A stretch of 64,000 nt of DNA. Source: Gynuella sp050296195. GTDB taxonomy: Bacteria > Pseudomonadota > Gammaproteobacteria > Pseudomonadales > Natronospirillaceae. Numbering within the stretch: the stretch's first letter is position 1; each line of letters begins with the position of its first letter. The translations under genes were made by a program, and so were the position numbers. This document shows, piece after piece, positions 17,847 to 30,000 of this stretch. The notes under the pieces were generated by a model. That model worked only from the letters and a program-made list of their open reading frames with translations, did no database searches and was not told the DNA's origin. The stretch is taken from assembly GCF_050296195.1 (NCBI RefSeq), contig NZ_JBNKRB010000001.1; one strand, 5' to 3'.

Positions 17847-19433
17847 CTATATTTCCTGCGCCGCCAAGTCATCATCGATCACTGGTTCGGTGCGTTTTTT
17901 GCGAGTGGTCGTAGTCTTTTTACGGCGGCTGGCAACCTTTGGTACGGCAGCTTCCTCAACGGTTTCGTCCATCTTTTCCGTCATCAACACCGGTTCTTCC
18001 ACCTCGTCATATACCTCTGTTTCTGTACTACGGGTGCGGGCTGCCAAGCCGTCACGAACCCAGTTTTCGATAGTCAACGGCACCATGATCAGCATGTCGT
18101 AGAGGTGTACGAGCATTTTGCTGGAGTGATTGGCAAATCCACCGACCAGTCTCAAACTGATGATCAAAGTCCGCAGTACTGCAACCATCGCCACACCAAC
18201 AACCGTTCTGACCGCATGGATGAAGGACTCCAAAGGAATCGCCACGAAGGCCAGCGCAAATGGCAGGATAAATCCCATAACCATCTGACCTATGGACGGA
18301 ATCCAGCGGAATTGAGCTTCCACGACACCCGTACCCACACCTGTCAGAGACTGTTGCAACGCTTCACGGTCCAGCGCCAGCAGATCACGCATATACGCCA
18401 GTGATGCTTCAATGCTGGCCAGGATAAACAGGATCGAGAATGTCACGACCATCATGCGACGGCGCATTTTGTCGTCCATATGGCCAATCACCGGAAACAG
18501 ACGAGTAATCCGCAGTGATTCCAACAAGAACAGACCCATCGCAATTTCCACCAGAATGATCACCAGTGCGGCGATATCTGAGGTTTTCAAAGAGCCGACA
18601 TAACTCGTACCGCCGACCATTTCAGACATGGGTACCGCAATCAGTTGAAAGTTGATCAGACCACCCATAACAGCAACACACAGCACCATACCGGCGATAA
18701 AAAACTGAGTCATAGAAGACACGGTCAACGCCCTGGCAACCTTGTCATCCTGATCCCGAATGGCTTCATAAGTAGCCATTTGTTGATCAATGGACTCTGC
18801 CCGCTCGTGGGAAATTTCCACCGCACCTTTGGCTTTTTCCATCAAACCAGTAAGCCCTCGCCATTGAGGCTGCATAGCACTGAGCAGACGATGGCGCTCT
18901 GAACTGGACTTCTGGTAGGCCTTCAGCGTTTCCTCGTGTGCCGAAATCACTTCTTCTTTGATGTTTTCCAGAATATTGGAAACCATCGGGTCACTTTGTT
19001 TGGGTAACGCCGAGATGGTTTCCACCACGCTCAGCCATTCCGGCGGCATTGGTGCGGCATCCGTCGCAGCCTGATAATCCTTCTCCAGCGTCTCAATGGC
19101 GTCCATGATTTGACGATGCAGAGCCGGGTAGTGACTCAAGTCTTTGGCAACGATGTCATTGACCCTGGAAAATTCCCGTTCAATGGTTTTCTCAGTCGCT
19201 TCCTGACCTAACGCCAGGGTGACTTCTTTATTGCGTTTGATCGCCTGTTGTTCCACATGGGCGATGGCCCGTGCAGAAGTACGCATAAAGCGGTAGATGG
19301 TGCGACCCGTGGTTTTAATCATTTGGTGTGCCGGTACCCGGGCCAGATACAGAACCGTAATCATTACGACCAGCCAGATCGCCAGCGAAGTGCCAGGCTG
19401 ATCGGACCAGATCATCAACATGTCAGAGAACAT
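17847..19433 (-). CDS. Multi-pass membrane protein with coiled-coil domain, unknown function
   Basis: 528 residues, with Shine-Dalgarno AGAGGAAA before ATG 19433. An N-terminal TM (about 15-31) is followed by a long charged helical region (about 45-225, ATEKTIEREFSRVNDIVAKDL, IKEEVISAHEETLKAYQ) predicted to be coiled coil. At least four hydrophobic spans follow (about 232-262, 284-305, 328-345, 380-440). The C-terminal tail alternates acidic and basic runs (VASRRKKTTTTRKKRTEPV). I recognise no named family. The tight link to the VWA lipoprotein suggests a two-component envelope complex. Confidence 0.72.
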   Translation of the reverse strand: MFSDMLMIWSDQPGTSLAIWLVVMITVLYLARVPAHQMIKTTGRTIYRFMRTSARAIAHVEQQAIKRNKEVTLALGQEATEKTIEREFSRVNDIVAKDLSHYPALHRQIMDAIETLEKDYQAATDAAPMPPEWLSVVETISALPKQSDPMVSNILENIKEEVISAHEETLKAYQKSSSERHRLLSAMQPQWRGLTGLMEKAKGAVEISHERAESIDQQMATYEAIRDQDDKVARALTVSSMTQFFIAGMVLCVAVMGGLINFQLIAVPMSEMVGGTSYVGSLKTSDIAALVIILVEIAMGLFLLESLRITRLFPVIGHMDDKMRRRMMVVTFSILFILASIEASLAYMRDLLALDREALQQSLTGVGTGVVEAQFRWIPSIGQMVMGFILPFALAFVAIPLESFIHAVRTVVGVAMVAVLRTLIISLRLVGGFANHSSKMLVHLYDMLIMVPLTIENWVRDGLAARTRSTETEVYDEVEEPVLMTEKMDETVEEAAVPKVASRRKKTTTTRKKRTEPVIDDDLAAQEI

Positions 19434-19996
19434 AAGCGTTTCCTCTTGAGATTCAGTGAATGGGCATGTAAATCAGCCCTTGGAAACGCATTTTTCCGAA
19501 TGGCGGTGAATAATCGGTGAGTTTTTGTGAGTTTTATTTTCACGGATGAAAGAGGGAGAAACCGATTCAGCCATCGTTCAGACTCACATCGTGGCATACG
19601 GTATCGGACTCAATTTCTGTATCGTCAAAAAGCAGTCATATTTGTCCGACAAATAGTCATTGTTTTTTTATTTTTAAAAACTCAATGACAATACAGCTCA
19701 GTTTGTATTTTTTATTTCCCGAAAAACAAATTTCATGGTGTCGAAAATGCCTTTGAAATTTATATTAAAAAATAAAAACAAAATTAGATATTTCTATTCT
19801 CATCACAATTACCTATTGCTGATTGTGCTTAAAAACCGGTAAAAAAGGGAATTATCCATGTTGTCGGCATAATTGTTAGTCTGATGAAGATTTTTAATAA
19901 AATGATAAATAACCATGTTAATTATCAATTCTTGAAAAATCTCTATCAAATATCCCATACCTTTATTTTTGTATTGATGGAGTGATGTAACCGCTT
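19434..19996. other. AT-rich intergenic region upstream of the RTX secretion operon, 563 bp
   Basis: Divergent control region between the coiled-coil membrane protein (minus) and the T1SS ABC transporter (plus). It becomes strongly AT-rich after 19650. It contains a perfect 17-bp palindrome at 19639-19655 and a 7-bp inverted repeat GTCATTG/CAATGAC at 19656-19689. No ORF is supported. Confidence 0.5.
19639..19655. promoter_or_regulatory. 17-bp perfect palindrome, candidate operator
   Basis: TATTTGTC-C-GACAAATA (8-1-8) lies about 340 bp upstream of the T1SS transporter and 206 bp upstream of the divergent membrane-protein gene. The symmetry is typical of a dimeric repressor site. No regulator gene is adjacent, so the binding protein is unknown. 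Confidence 0.4.
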
Positions 19997-22231
19997 ATGG
20001 ATACCGGATTAGCAGCACTGATTACCGTTGCAAGATTTCATCAATTGCCGGCTGAACCTGAACAACTGAGACATCAGTTTGGGGTACCAGGGCTGAATTT
20101 TACTGACACAGAAATTCTGTTAGCGGCAAAATCTCTCACCCTAAAAGCAAAAAAAATAAAACTCCCTTTGTCTAAGCTGGAAAATCGTATTCTTCCGGCC
20201 ATCGCCAAACATCATGATGGCAGTTATTTTGTTGTTGCCACCGTATCCACGGATGATTACGGAAAGCGTAGTTTGTTGATCCAGAATCCAGCAAAAGCAA
20301 CACCTGAATCGCTGTCACAGGAAGCATTCGAACAATGCTGTTCAGGCGAGCTGATCATGCTGACCCGCCGATCGGTCATTGGAGAATCCGCTCAGAGCAC
20401 TTTCGACATCTCCTGGTTTATTCCCTCCCTGATTAAATATCGTAAATTGTTTACTGAAGTTGTACTGGCTTCATTTTTCTTACAGTTGTTTGCATTGGTC
20501 ATTCCTCTGTTTTTTCAAGTGGTCATGGATAAAGTGGTTGTGCACCGCGGCTTCATGACGCTTGATGTTCTGGCAATCGGTTTTTTTATCATCGTCGTCT
20601 TTGAAGCATTTATCGGCGGTTTTCGTAATTATCTGTTTAGCCACACCACCAACCGGGTCGATGTTGAATTAGGCTCGCGTCTGTATAACCATCTTTTGAA
20701 CCTGCCATTGGCTTATTTCGAATCCAGACAGGTTGGACAGAATGTCGCCCGGGTACGTGAACTCGACACCATACGTAATTTTATTACCGGTACCGCACTG
20801 ACGTTGGTGATCGATCTGTTTTTCGTTTGTGTGTTCCTGGCCGTCATGTGGTACTACAGTCCGGCCCTGACTTACATTGTGCTCGGTGCTATTCCATTTT
20901 ATGTGCTGCTATCCATCATCGTTGCACCGATTCTGCGTCATCGTCTTAATCAGAAATTCAAACACGGTGCTGCCAATACTGCATTTCTGACGGAGTCCAT
21001 TACCGGTATCGGCACCGTCAAGGCCATGGCTGTGGAGCCACAAATGCGGCGCAAGCTGGAAGATCATTTATCCAGTTATGTGCATGCATCATTTCGCAGT
21101 CAGAATCTTAGCAATATCAGTAATCAGGTGGCCGGACTGGTCAATAAACTCACCACTCTCGGGATCATCTGGCTGGGTGCGCATCTGGTCATCGATGGTG
21201 AAATCAGCATTGGCCAGTTAATCGCTTTCAATATGCTGGCCGGACGCGTCAGTTCTCCGGTACTGAAACTGGTGCAGTTATGGCAGGACTTCCAACAGGC
21301 GGGGATCTCTATCGAACGCCTGGGCGATATTCTCAACACCCCCCGCGAACCGGGTTTTAACCCCAACCGCTCACGTCTGCCTCAGGTACAGGGTGAAGTG
21401 GTGTTTGATCAGGTACGTTTTCGCTACCGGGTGGACACGCCATTGATACTTCAGGATATCCGCTTGCAAATCGGTGCCGGGGAAGTGGTTGGTATCGTCG
21501 GCCGGTCCGGATCCGGAAAAAGTACCATCACCAAGTTAATACAACGTTTATACATTCCCGAAACAGGACGAATTCTGATTGACGGTGTTGATCTTTCCAC
21601 CGTCGATACGACCTGGCTGCGACGCCAGATTGGCGTGGTATTGCAGGAAAATTTTCTGTTTAACCGCAGCATCCGGGAAAATATTGCTTTGGCAGATCCA
21701 TCAGTACCAATGGAGCAAATCATTGAAGTTGCAAAAATGTCCGGTGCTCATGAATTTATTGTCGAACTGCCTGAAGGGTATGACACTCTGGTCGGCGAGC
21801 AGGGCAGTAATCTCTCAGGTGGTCAGCGTCAGCGCCTGTCCATTGCCCGGGCACTGCTGCACAACCCTCGGATTCTAATTTTTGACGAAGCCACCAGCGC
21901 TCTCGATTATGAATCCGAACGACTGATTCAGGACAACATGACACGTATTTGCCAGGGTCGCACCGTGTTCATAATCGCCCACCGTCTCAGCACCGTGCGT
22001 CAGTGCAACCGCATTATCGTGATGGAGAAAGGCCGCATTGTCGAACAGGGAAATCATCAGACACTGATTCGTCAGCAAGGTTATTACGCCCGTTTGTACA
22101 GCTATCAGAATGAACCAGCAGCAACACCCGCTGCCATTCACGGTACCACTGAACTGCGTACATCCCACCCTGGAAATGCCTCTTTCCGAGTGGAACGCCG
22201 AACAGCCAGCCATAAAGGACGCATTGGATGA
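19997..22231 (+). CDS. Type I secretion ABC transporter (HlyB/RtxB family) with C39-like domain
   Basis: Inner-membrane ATPase/permease of the RTX secretion system, 744 residues. Residues 1-130 are a C39 peptidase-like domain in which the catalytic Cys position is Thr (MDTGLAAL instead of DCG). It is therefore a non-cleaving, substrate-binding domain as in HlyB, fitting an RTX cargo without a double-glycine leader. ABC transmembrane helices occupy about 150-430. The nucleotide-binding domain has Walker A GRSGSGKS, signature LSGGQRQR, Walker B ILIFDEATSALD and H-loop AHRLST. It overlaps the HlyD-type adaptor by 4 bp. The outer-membrane TolC partner is not in the window. Confidence 0.95.
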   Translation: MDTGLAALITVARFHQLPAEPEQLRHQFGVPGLNFTDTEILLAAKSLTLKAKKIKLPLSKLENRILPAIAKHHDGSYFVVATVSTDDYGKRSLLIQNPAKATPESLSQEAFEQCCSGELIMLTRRSVIGESAQSTFDISWFIPSLIKYRKLFTEVVLASFFLQLFALVIPLFFQVVMDKVVVHRGFMTLDVLAIGFFIIVVFEAFIGGFRNYLFSHTTNRVDVELGSRLYNHLLNLPLAYFESRQVGQNVARVRELDTIRNFITGTALTLVIDLFFVCVFLAVMWYYSPALTYIVLGAIPFYVLLSIIVAPILRHRLNQKFKHGAANTAFLTESITGIGTVKAMAVEPQMRRKLEDHLSSYVHASFRSQNLSNISNQVAGLVNKLTTLGIIWLGAHLVIDGEISIGQLIAFNMLAGRVSSPVLKLVQLWQDFQQAGISIERLGDILNTPREPGFNPNRSRLPQVQGEVVFDQVRFRYRVDTPLILQDIRLQIGAGEVVGIVGRSGSGKSTITKLIQRLYIPETGRILIDGVDLSTVDTTWLRRQIGVVLQENFLFNRSIRENIALADPSVPMEQIIEVAKMSGAHEFIVELPEGYDTLVGEQGSNLSGGQRQRLSIARALLHNPRILIFDEATSALDYESERLIQDNMTRICQGRTVFIIAHRLSTVRQCNRIIVMEKGRIVEQGNHQTLIRQQGYYARLYSYQNEPAATPAAIHGTTELRTSHPGNASFRVERRTASHKGRIG

Positions 22232-23640
22232 ATCAGTTGACTCAGCTACGTGAGGCGTGGCGCCGCGATGGCCATTCCAGTAACGATGACCATCAAAGCA
22301 CTATTGCAGCATTTCTGCCAGCTGCCCTGGAAATTCAGGAAATGCCACCTCACCCCAAAGCCCGGTGGTTGGCCCGGGTATTGTTGGTGCTGTTTATTCT
22401 GGCGGTGATCTGGGCATTTTTCGGTCGGGTAAATATTGTTGCCAGCGCCGAAGGTAAAATTATTCCCAGTGCTCGGGTCAAAAAAATACAACCACTGGAA
22501 AAAGGTGTAGTTAAGGCCATTCTGGTCAGCGAAGGGGATCACGTTGAGCAGGGGCAGGCACTGGTTGAACTCGATCCTGCCCTGACGCTCGCCGATGCTC
22601 AAAGGCTGCAGGCGGAACTGCATAATCTACAAATACGGCGAGTGTCTGACCAAACGTTACTACAGTTATTGCAACAACCGGAAGCAGAGCAAAAACTCAT
22701 TATTGTACCGCCGCTTACGTTTGATCCGGCCATGAATGTCACCACTGAGGAACAGACCCTACAGAGTCAGTTATTACAACAACAATGGCAGCAGTATCGC
22801 GCACAAATGAACGTGTTATCGAGCTCTCTGGCCAAAGTGCAGGCTCAACAGGCGGCTACACGAGAGGTGGTCAGCAAACTGCAGCAAACCCTGCCAATTG
22901 TCACCAAACAGGCAGAAAACATGAAAACGCTGATGGAGAAAGATCTGATCTCTGAGATCAACTATCTGCAAGTGGAACAGGAGCGTATTGAACAATTCCA
23001 GGATCTCGCCGCAGAGCAACAGAACATGACTCAGTTACAGGCCGCTGCGGCCGAAGTACGCGAGCAGATCAACCTCTATTACGCCCAGATCAGCACCTCT
23101 CTTTTATCAGAAATTTCCACCCTGCATCAGCAACAGACCAGCACTCGCGAAGAGTTGAATAAAGCGCTCGACCTCAACAGCAAACGCATCCTCTATGCCC
23201 CGGTATCCGGACAGGTACAGGAGCTCACTATCAATACCGTTGGTGGCGTGGTCACTGAAGCACAGCAACTGATGCTGATCGTACCCGATGAACAAATATT
23301 GGAAGCAGAAGTATTTCTGGGTAATCAGGATATCGGTTTTGTCCGTGAAGGTATGCCTGCGGAAATAAAAATACATACTTTCCCGTTTACAAAATATGGT
23401 GTTATTAATGCCGAGGTCATCAACGTGTCTGACGATGCCATTATTGATGAACAACGTGGCTTGATTTTCAGTATGTTACTCAAAATGGAAAGTAACCATA
23501 TTCGGGTGGAAGGAAAAGATGTCAACCTGATACCAGGAATGGCGATAACCGCAGAGGTTCAAACCGGATATCGCCGGGTCATTGAATTTTTTCTGACTCC
23601 TCTACTGAAACATCGTCAGGAATCTTTAAGAGAAAGATAG
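22228..23640 (+). CDS. Type I secretion periplasmic adaptor, HlyD family
   Basis: Membrane-fusion protein of 470 residues linking the ABC transporter to a TolC-like channel. It has a cytoplasmic N-terminus and a single TM at about 47-66 (WLARVLLVLFILAVIWAFFG). A lipoyl half-domain (VNIVASAEGKIIPSARVKKIQPLEKGVV) is followed by a long alpha-hairpin/coiled coil rich in Gln (about 130-320). A second lipoyl half and a beta-barrel domain end at about 455 (LIPGMAITAEVQTGYR). Its ATG sits inside the stop of the transporter gene (ATGA), so translation is coupled. The giant RTX gene follows after 366 bp. Confidence 0.95.
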   Translation: MNQLTQLREAWRRDGHSSNDDHQSTIAAFLPAALEIQEMPPHPKARWLARVLLVLFILAVIWAFFGRVNIVASAEGKIIPSARVKKIQPLEKGVVKAILVSEGDHVEQGQALVELDPALTLADAQRLQAELHNLQIRRVSDQTLLQLLQQPEAEQKLIIVPPLTFDPAMNVTTEEQTLQSQLLQQQWQQYRAQMNVLSSSLAKVQAQQAATREVVSKLQQTLPIVTKQAENMKTLMEKDLISEINYLQVEQERIEQFQDLAAEQQNMTQLQAAAAEVREQINLYYAQISTSLLSEISTLHQQQTSTREELNKALDLNSKRILYAPVSGQVQELTINTVGGVVTEAQQLMLIVPDEQILEAEVFLGNQDIGFVREGMPAEIKIHTFPFTKYGVINAEVINVSDDAIIDEQRGLIFSMLLKMESNHIRVEGKDVNLIPGMAITAEVQTGYRRVIEFFLTPLLKHRQESLRER

Positions 23641-24006
23641 TCGCTTCGGAAAAATAAATATTACTGATAGCTCACCGTACTGATCATAGCCAGACAGGTT
23701 GTTGCGGTTATTTGTGAATTCAGCGGGTAAATGGATGTGTCAGTGCCATTTGTCTGTTGACAGGTACCCTGGAAAAACTGCAGTGATTCCTGGTACCCGA
23801 AACCGCATTGGCCTCCCGTCAATGCAGATGCATCCCTGCATCACCCAATGAACCCGATTATGGGTCATAAACCATGATAGCTGTCTATGATGCTGACAGG
23901 CCATAAACGCGCCTGCTGTTTTCGTACATATGTTCGTACAGGCCAAAACAACAAAAATACGGCATTCGGCAGGTAGACGTACCTCATATAGTAAGGAGAG
24001 ACAAAC
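23641..24006. other. Leader region of the giant RTX gene, 366 bp
   Basis: No ORF is supported. A strong Shine-Dalgarno (TAAGGAGAG) precedes ATG 24007. The length suggests the RTX gene has its own promoter as well as possible read-through from the secretion genes. Small partial inverted repeats (for example ATGAaCCC...GGGtCAT near 23847-23867) are present but not diagnostic. Confidence 0.45.
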
Positions 24007-27000
24007 ATGCGAGACAATTCACTCGATCAACAAATCCTCAGCACGATAGATGGTACCAATGGTGCCGATCAGCTTAGCGGTACCGATGGTGACGATAGCC
24101 TGAATGGAAAATATGGAAACGACTTTATTGACGGTGGGGAGGGTGATGACCTCTTGGATGGTGGCAGCGGTGACGACATCCTCAATGGCGGAGCCGGCCA
24201 GGATACCCTGAAAGGTGGCACTGGCAACGATATTCTGAACGGCGGTACTGGTGACGGGGACATCCTCGAAGGCGGCCAGGGCAACGATACTTACCAGTTC
24301 AACCTGGGGGATGGCAGTACCACGATCAATAACTATGACACCGATATAGATCACTACGATGTGCTGCAGTTTCTGGAAGGAGTCAATGTTGATGATGTTG
24401 CCGTCAGGCGCGATGAAGACAATCTGCTGCTAACCATGATCAGCACCGGAGAGGTTATTACCATCAGCCACTATTTTGATAGCAGCGATGAATACCTGAT
24501 CAGTGCATTTCGTTTTGCGAATGGCACGGAATGGGATCGTGATGCCATCTTGTCGATGTCCATGCAGGGCAGCGAGGCTGACGACACTCTGTACGGTGAT
24601 AATTCCGGCAATGTGATTTCCGGTCAGTCCGGCAACGACATCATTTACGGTAATAACGGTCACGACCAGTTGTCTGGCAACGATGGTAACGACACGGTTT
24701 TTGGCGGCTATGGTAATGACACCCTGGATGGTGGTGATGGTAACGATATTCTGCATGGCGACAGCGGTGACGATAACTTGACCGGTGGAGCGGGTCAGGA
24801 TGAACTGTATGGTGGCGACGGCTATGACACACTGCGTGGTGGTGGCGGTGATGGCGACTATCTGGAAGGCGGTCAGGGTAACGATACTTATCAATTTGGC
24901 CTTGGTGACGGCAACACCACTATCAACAATTATGACACAACCACTGACCATACTGACGTATTGCAAATGCTCGCAGGGATCAATCCCGAGGATGTCACCG
25001 TCAAACGTGAGGACGATCATTTGCTGCTGATATTGAAAAATGGTGAAGTCATTACCATCAGCCATTATTTCGATGACAGTGCTGCCTATGTACTCAATGT
25101 CGAATTTGCAGACAATACCGTCTGGGATTTCGATACCATTCAACAAATGTCCATGTTGGGTACCGACGGCGACGACATACTGATCGGTTCTTTTCACAGT
25201 GACAGTATTTCCGGTCAGGCGGGTGACGATATCATTTTTGGTGGTTTTGGCCATGACCATCTGTACGGTAATGAAGGCGACGACACCTTATACGGTAATA
25301 GCGGTCGCGATACTCTGGAAGGCGGTGAAGGAGACGATACCCTTTACGGTGGTAGGAACGATGACGTACTGCAGGGTGGTGATGGACAGGATTACCTCAG
25401 TGGTGATGAAGGTAACGATATTCTGCGCGGTGGAGCCGGTGACGGTGATATCCTGGTGGGCGGCCAGGGTAACGATGTTTACCAGTTTGCCATCGGCGAC
25501 GGCAACACCACCATAGATAACCAGGACAACACAATTGGTCATCACGACATTCTGCAGTTTCTGGAAGGTGTTGAAGCCGATAACGTGCTTGCCCGTCGTG
25601 ATGGTGACAATCTAGTTCTGACCATTATCAGTACTGGGGAAGTCATTACTGTAACCAGCTACTTTGACGCCAGCCAGGAATACGTGCTTGACGAAATCAT
25701 CTTTGCCGATGGAACGACCTGGGACATTTCAACAGTCAAACAACTCGTCATTCTGGGCACCAGCGGCGACGACATTCTTATCGGTTATGATGGCAATGAT
25801 ATCCTGGATGGCCTTGATGGCAACGACACCCTCTACGGTAACGGCGGTGACGATACGCTCACCGGCGGCGCCGGTAACGATGTTCTGATCGGTGGTGCCG
25901 GCCAGGATATTCTGGATGGTGGAACCGGAGACGATATCCTGCGCGGTGGTGCGGGTGATGGCGACATCCTGACCGGTGGCCTGGGCAACGACACCTACCA
26001 ATACGATATCGGTGACGGCAATATTACCATCAATAACGAGGATGCGGGTGAAGACCACTCGGATACTTTGCAGTTTCTGTCCGGTGTATCACCTGATGAT
26101 GTTGAGGTACACCGTGAGGGTAATAACCTCTATCTGACCATTGTCAGTACCGGTTCAGTGATTACTATCAATAATTATTTTGATACCAACAATACTTACG
26201 TTATCAATAGTATTGTGTTTGACAATGGGACCGTGTGGGATATCACAACGATTCAGCTAATGTCGATGCAGGCCACACCTGACGACGATATTCTACTCGG
26301 CTTCGAAAGCGATGACGTGATCCATGGTGGCGGCGGAAACGATACCATTTATGGTAACAATGGTAACGATGTCCTATATGGTGATGAAGGCAATGACATT
26401 CTCGATGGCGGTGCCGGTCACGATAGTTTATATGGTGGTATCGGCAACGATATTCTGATCGGTGGGGAATATCTCGAAGGCGGCCTTGGTAATGATACCT
26501 ACCGCATCTCGCTGGATGACGGTAATGTCATCATCAACAACTACGATACTGACGTTGAACATGTCGATATCATTCAGTTCCTGGATGGCATTTCTCCCGA
26601 CAACGTAACTGTTTACCGGGAAGGTGACAACCTGTATCTGACCATCGTCAGTACTGGCGCTGTTATCACTATCAATAACTACTTCAATACCAACAATGCT
26701 TACGTTATCAACAGCATTGAATTTACTGATGGCACCGTTTGGGACATCGATACCATTCGCATTCTTTCCATGCAGGGAACGGATGGTGATGACAATCTTC
26801 AGGGTTTTGAAACCGACGATGCTATTTCCGGACAAGGCGGAAACGATACCATTCATGGTTATGACGGTAATGATACCATTTCCGGTAATGACGGTGATGA
26901 TATTCTCTACGGCGATGCCGGCAACGACATTCTGATCGGTGGTGCAGGTAACGACAGGTTGTATGGTGGTGCTGGTGACGATACTCTCAATGGTGGTTCA

Positions 27001-30000
27001 TACCTTGAGGGCGGCCTGGGTAATGATACTTACCAGATTTCCATCAACGATGGCGATGTCATCATTAATAACTATGACACGACCATTAACCACGTCGATA
27101 TCATTCAGTTCATGGAAGGTGTCAACCCCGACGACGTTACGGTATATCGAGAAGGCGATAACCTCTATCTGACGATCATCAGCACCGGGGCTGTTATCAC
27201 CATTAACAATCATTTCAATACCGATAATAATTACGTGATTAACAGTATTGAATTCGCCGACGGTACCGTCTGGGATATCGAACAGATTCAAATCCTGTCC
27301 ATGCGGGGCACCAATGGTGACGATAATCTGGTGGGTTTCGATTCCAATGATGAGATCTCTGGCCTGGGTGGAAACGATACGATTCACGGTGGTGCCGGAG
27401 ATGATTCTCTCTATGGCAACAGCGGCGATGATTTTCTTTACGGTGATGACGGTAATGATTTCCTCGATGGCGGTGAAGGACTTGATCATCTTTACGGCGG
27501 CGCAGGCAACGATGTCTTGCGTGGTGGTGCCGGTGACGGCGATATTCTGGAAGGTGGTCTGGGTAACGATACCTACCAGTTTACGATCGGTGATGGCGAT
27601 GTCATCATCAATAACTACGATACCAATATCAATCATACCGATATTATCCAGTTCCTGGATGGCATAAGCCCGAATGACGTTGATGTACATCGTGACGGTA
27701 ATAATCTTTATCTCACGATCATCAGCACCGGAGCAGTGATTACCGTCAACAACTATTTTGACACCAGTAATGCTTATGTCATACATCATATTGAATTTTC
27801 AGATGGCACTGAATGGAGTATCAATGATGTCCGCTTAATGTCGATGGAAGGTACCGAAGATAATGATACGATTCTGGGCTTTGAGACGGATGACAGCATT
27901 TCCGGCCTGGGAGGCGACGATACCATTTATGGTAATGCTGGAGACGATACCATTGAAGGTAACGATGGAGACGACATCATCTATGGGGGAGACGGTGCAG
28001 ATACCCTCAATGGTGGCGATGGTCAGGATATTCTCTACGGTGAGGCTGGCAATGATACCCTTATCGGTGGTGAAGGCCAGGATGAGCTCTACGGCGGTGA
28101 CGGCAATGACATTTTGCGCGGCGAGGGCGGTAATGGAGACGTGCTGGTAGGTGGATTGGGTAATGATACATACCAATATGGTTTGGGTGATGGCCACACC
28201 ACGATCAACAACTACGATACCACTACCGGCCATACAGATACTTTGCAATTCCTTGAGGGTATCGGTCCGGATGACATAGTGGTTCTACGCGAAGACGATA
28301 ATCTTTATCTGACCGTTATCAGTACTGGTGAAGTTATCACCATCAACAACTATTTCAACACCAACAATGCCTATGTACTAACCAGTATCACATTTGCTGA
28401 TGGTACAGTGTGGAATTTGGACCATATCAAGCTGCTCTCACTCCAGGGAACCAGTGGCAGCGATAACCTGACTGGTTTTGAGACCGACGACAGTATCGAT
28501 GGTCTCGGTGGCAATGATGTTATTTATGGTGGCGGTGGAAACGACACGCTCTCCGGTGGACAAGGTAATGACACCATCTACGGTGAAAACGGTAACGACA
28601 CCATTGATGGCGGAAGTGATCAGGACGAACTGCATGGCGGTACAGGTAACGACATCATCAGCGGTGGCAGTGGTCAGGATAGACTTTATGGTGATGATGG
28701 CAACGATATTTTAAGAGGTGGGGAAGGTCATGATGACTACCTGGAAGGTGGACAGGGTAACGATACCTATCTATATGGTATCAATGATGGAGACACCACC
28801 ATCAACAACTATGATACTGCCGTTGGTCACACAGATATTCTGACATTCCTGGAAGGTATAAACCCAACGGATGTAACCATCAGACGTGAAGGTGATCATC
28901 TGTATCTAACCATTGCCAGTACCGGTGCAGTTATTACGGTCAGCAATTATTTCCAAACGAATAACTACTACGTATTAAGCAGTATTGAGTTCGCTGACGG
29001 AACGGTCTGGGATGTCGATACCATAAAACAAATGTCCCTGGCGGGTACCGAAGGGGCTGATACTATTCTCGGTTTTGACATGGATGATACCATCAATGGC
29101 CTGGGTGGTGACGACAACGTCCAGGCTGGGGCAGGCAACGATACCATTACCGGTGGCGATGGCAACGATACGCTCCACGGTCAGGATGGCAATGACCAGC
29201 TCGAAGGTGGTGCAGACCAGGATGTCATTTATGGCGAGGCCGGTAACGACACCCTTCACGGAGGTGATGGCCAGGACCAGCTCTACGGTGGAGCAGGTAA
29301 CGATATTCTACACGGCGGTACCGGTCACGACGATTATCTCGAAGGTGGTCTGGGCGACGATATCTACCAGTTTGCACTGGGCGACGGTGACACTACGATT
29401 AACAACTACGATACCACCAATGGTCACAATGATGTACTGCAATTCCTCGAAGGTATTCATCAGGAAGACATTACTGTTACTCGTATTGATAACCATCTGT
29501 ATTTGACGATCGCCAGCAGTGGCGAAGTGATTACCATATCGAATTTTTTTGATAACAACGATCGATATACTCTGAGTATCGAATTTGCTGATGGTAATTC
29601 ATGGGATGCAGCCATTATTAAATCATTGTCCATGAAAGGTACCGAGCACGCCGACACGATCATCGGATTCGATACTGATGATGTAATATCCGGTCTCGGC
29701 GGTAACGATACTATCTACGGACGCGGTGGCAACGATACGATTTCTGGTAATGATGGCAACGATACGCTTTATGGCGAACAGGGTAATGATACTCTGGATG
29801 GTGGCAATGACCAGGATTGGCTAAGTGGCGGTGACGGCAATGACATTCTGAGCGGCGGCGATGGTCAGGATAAACTCTACGGCGATGCAGGCAACGATGT
29901 GCTCGATGGCGGAACCGGCCACGGCGACTATCTTGAAGGTGGTCTGGGAGATGACACCTATATTTTCGGCCTTGGTGACGGTAACACCACTATTAATAAC

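Noticed and set aside
24430..25260. Long antisense ORFs through the RTX gene (also 26998-27789 and others)
   Set aside because: They appear because the GGT/GAT-rich sense codons leave the opposite frame free of stops; starts are random and the products are Val/Ile/Thr repeats without family resemblance.
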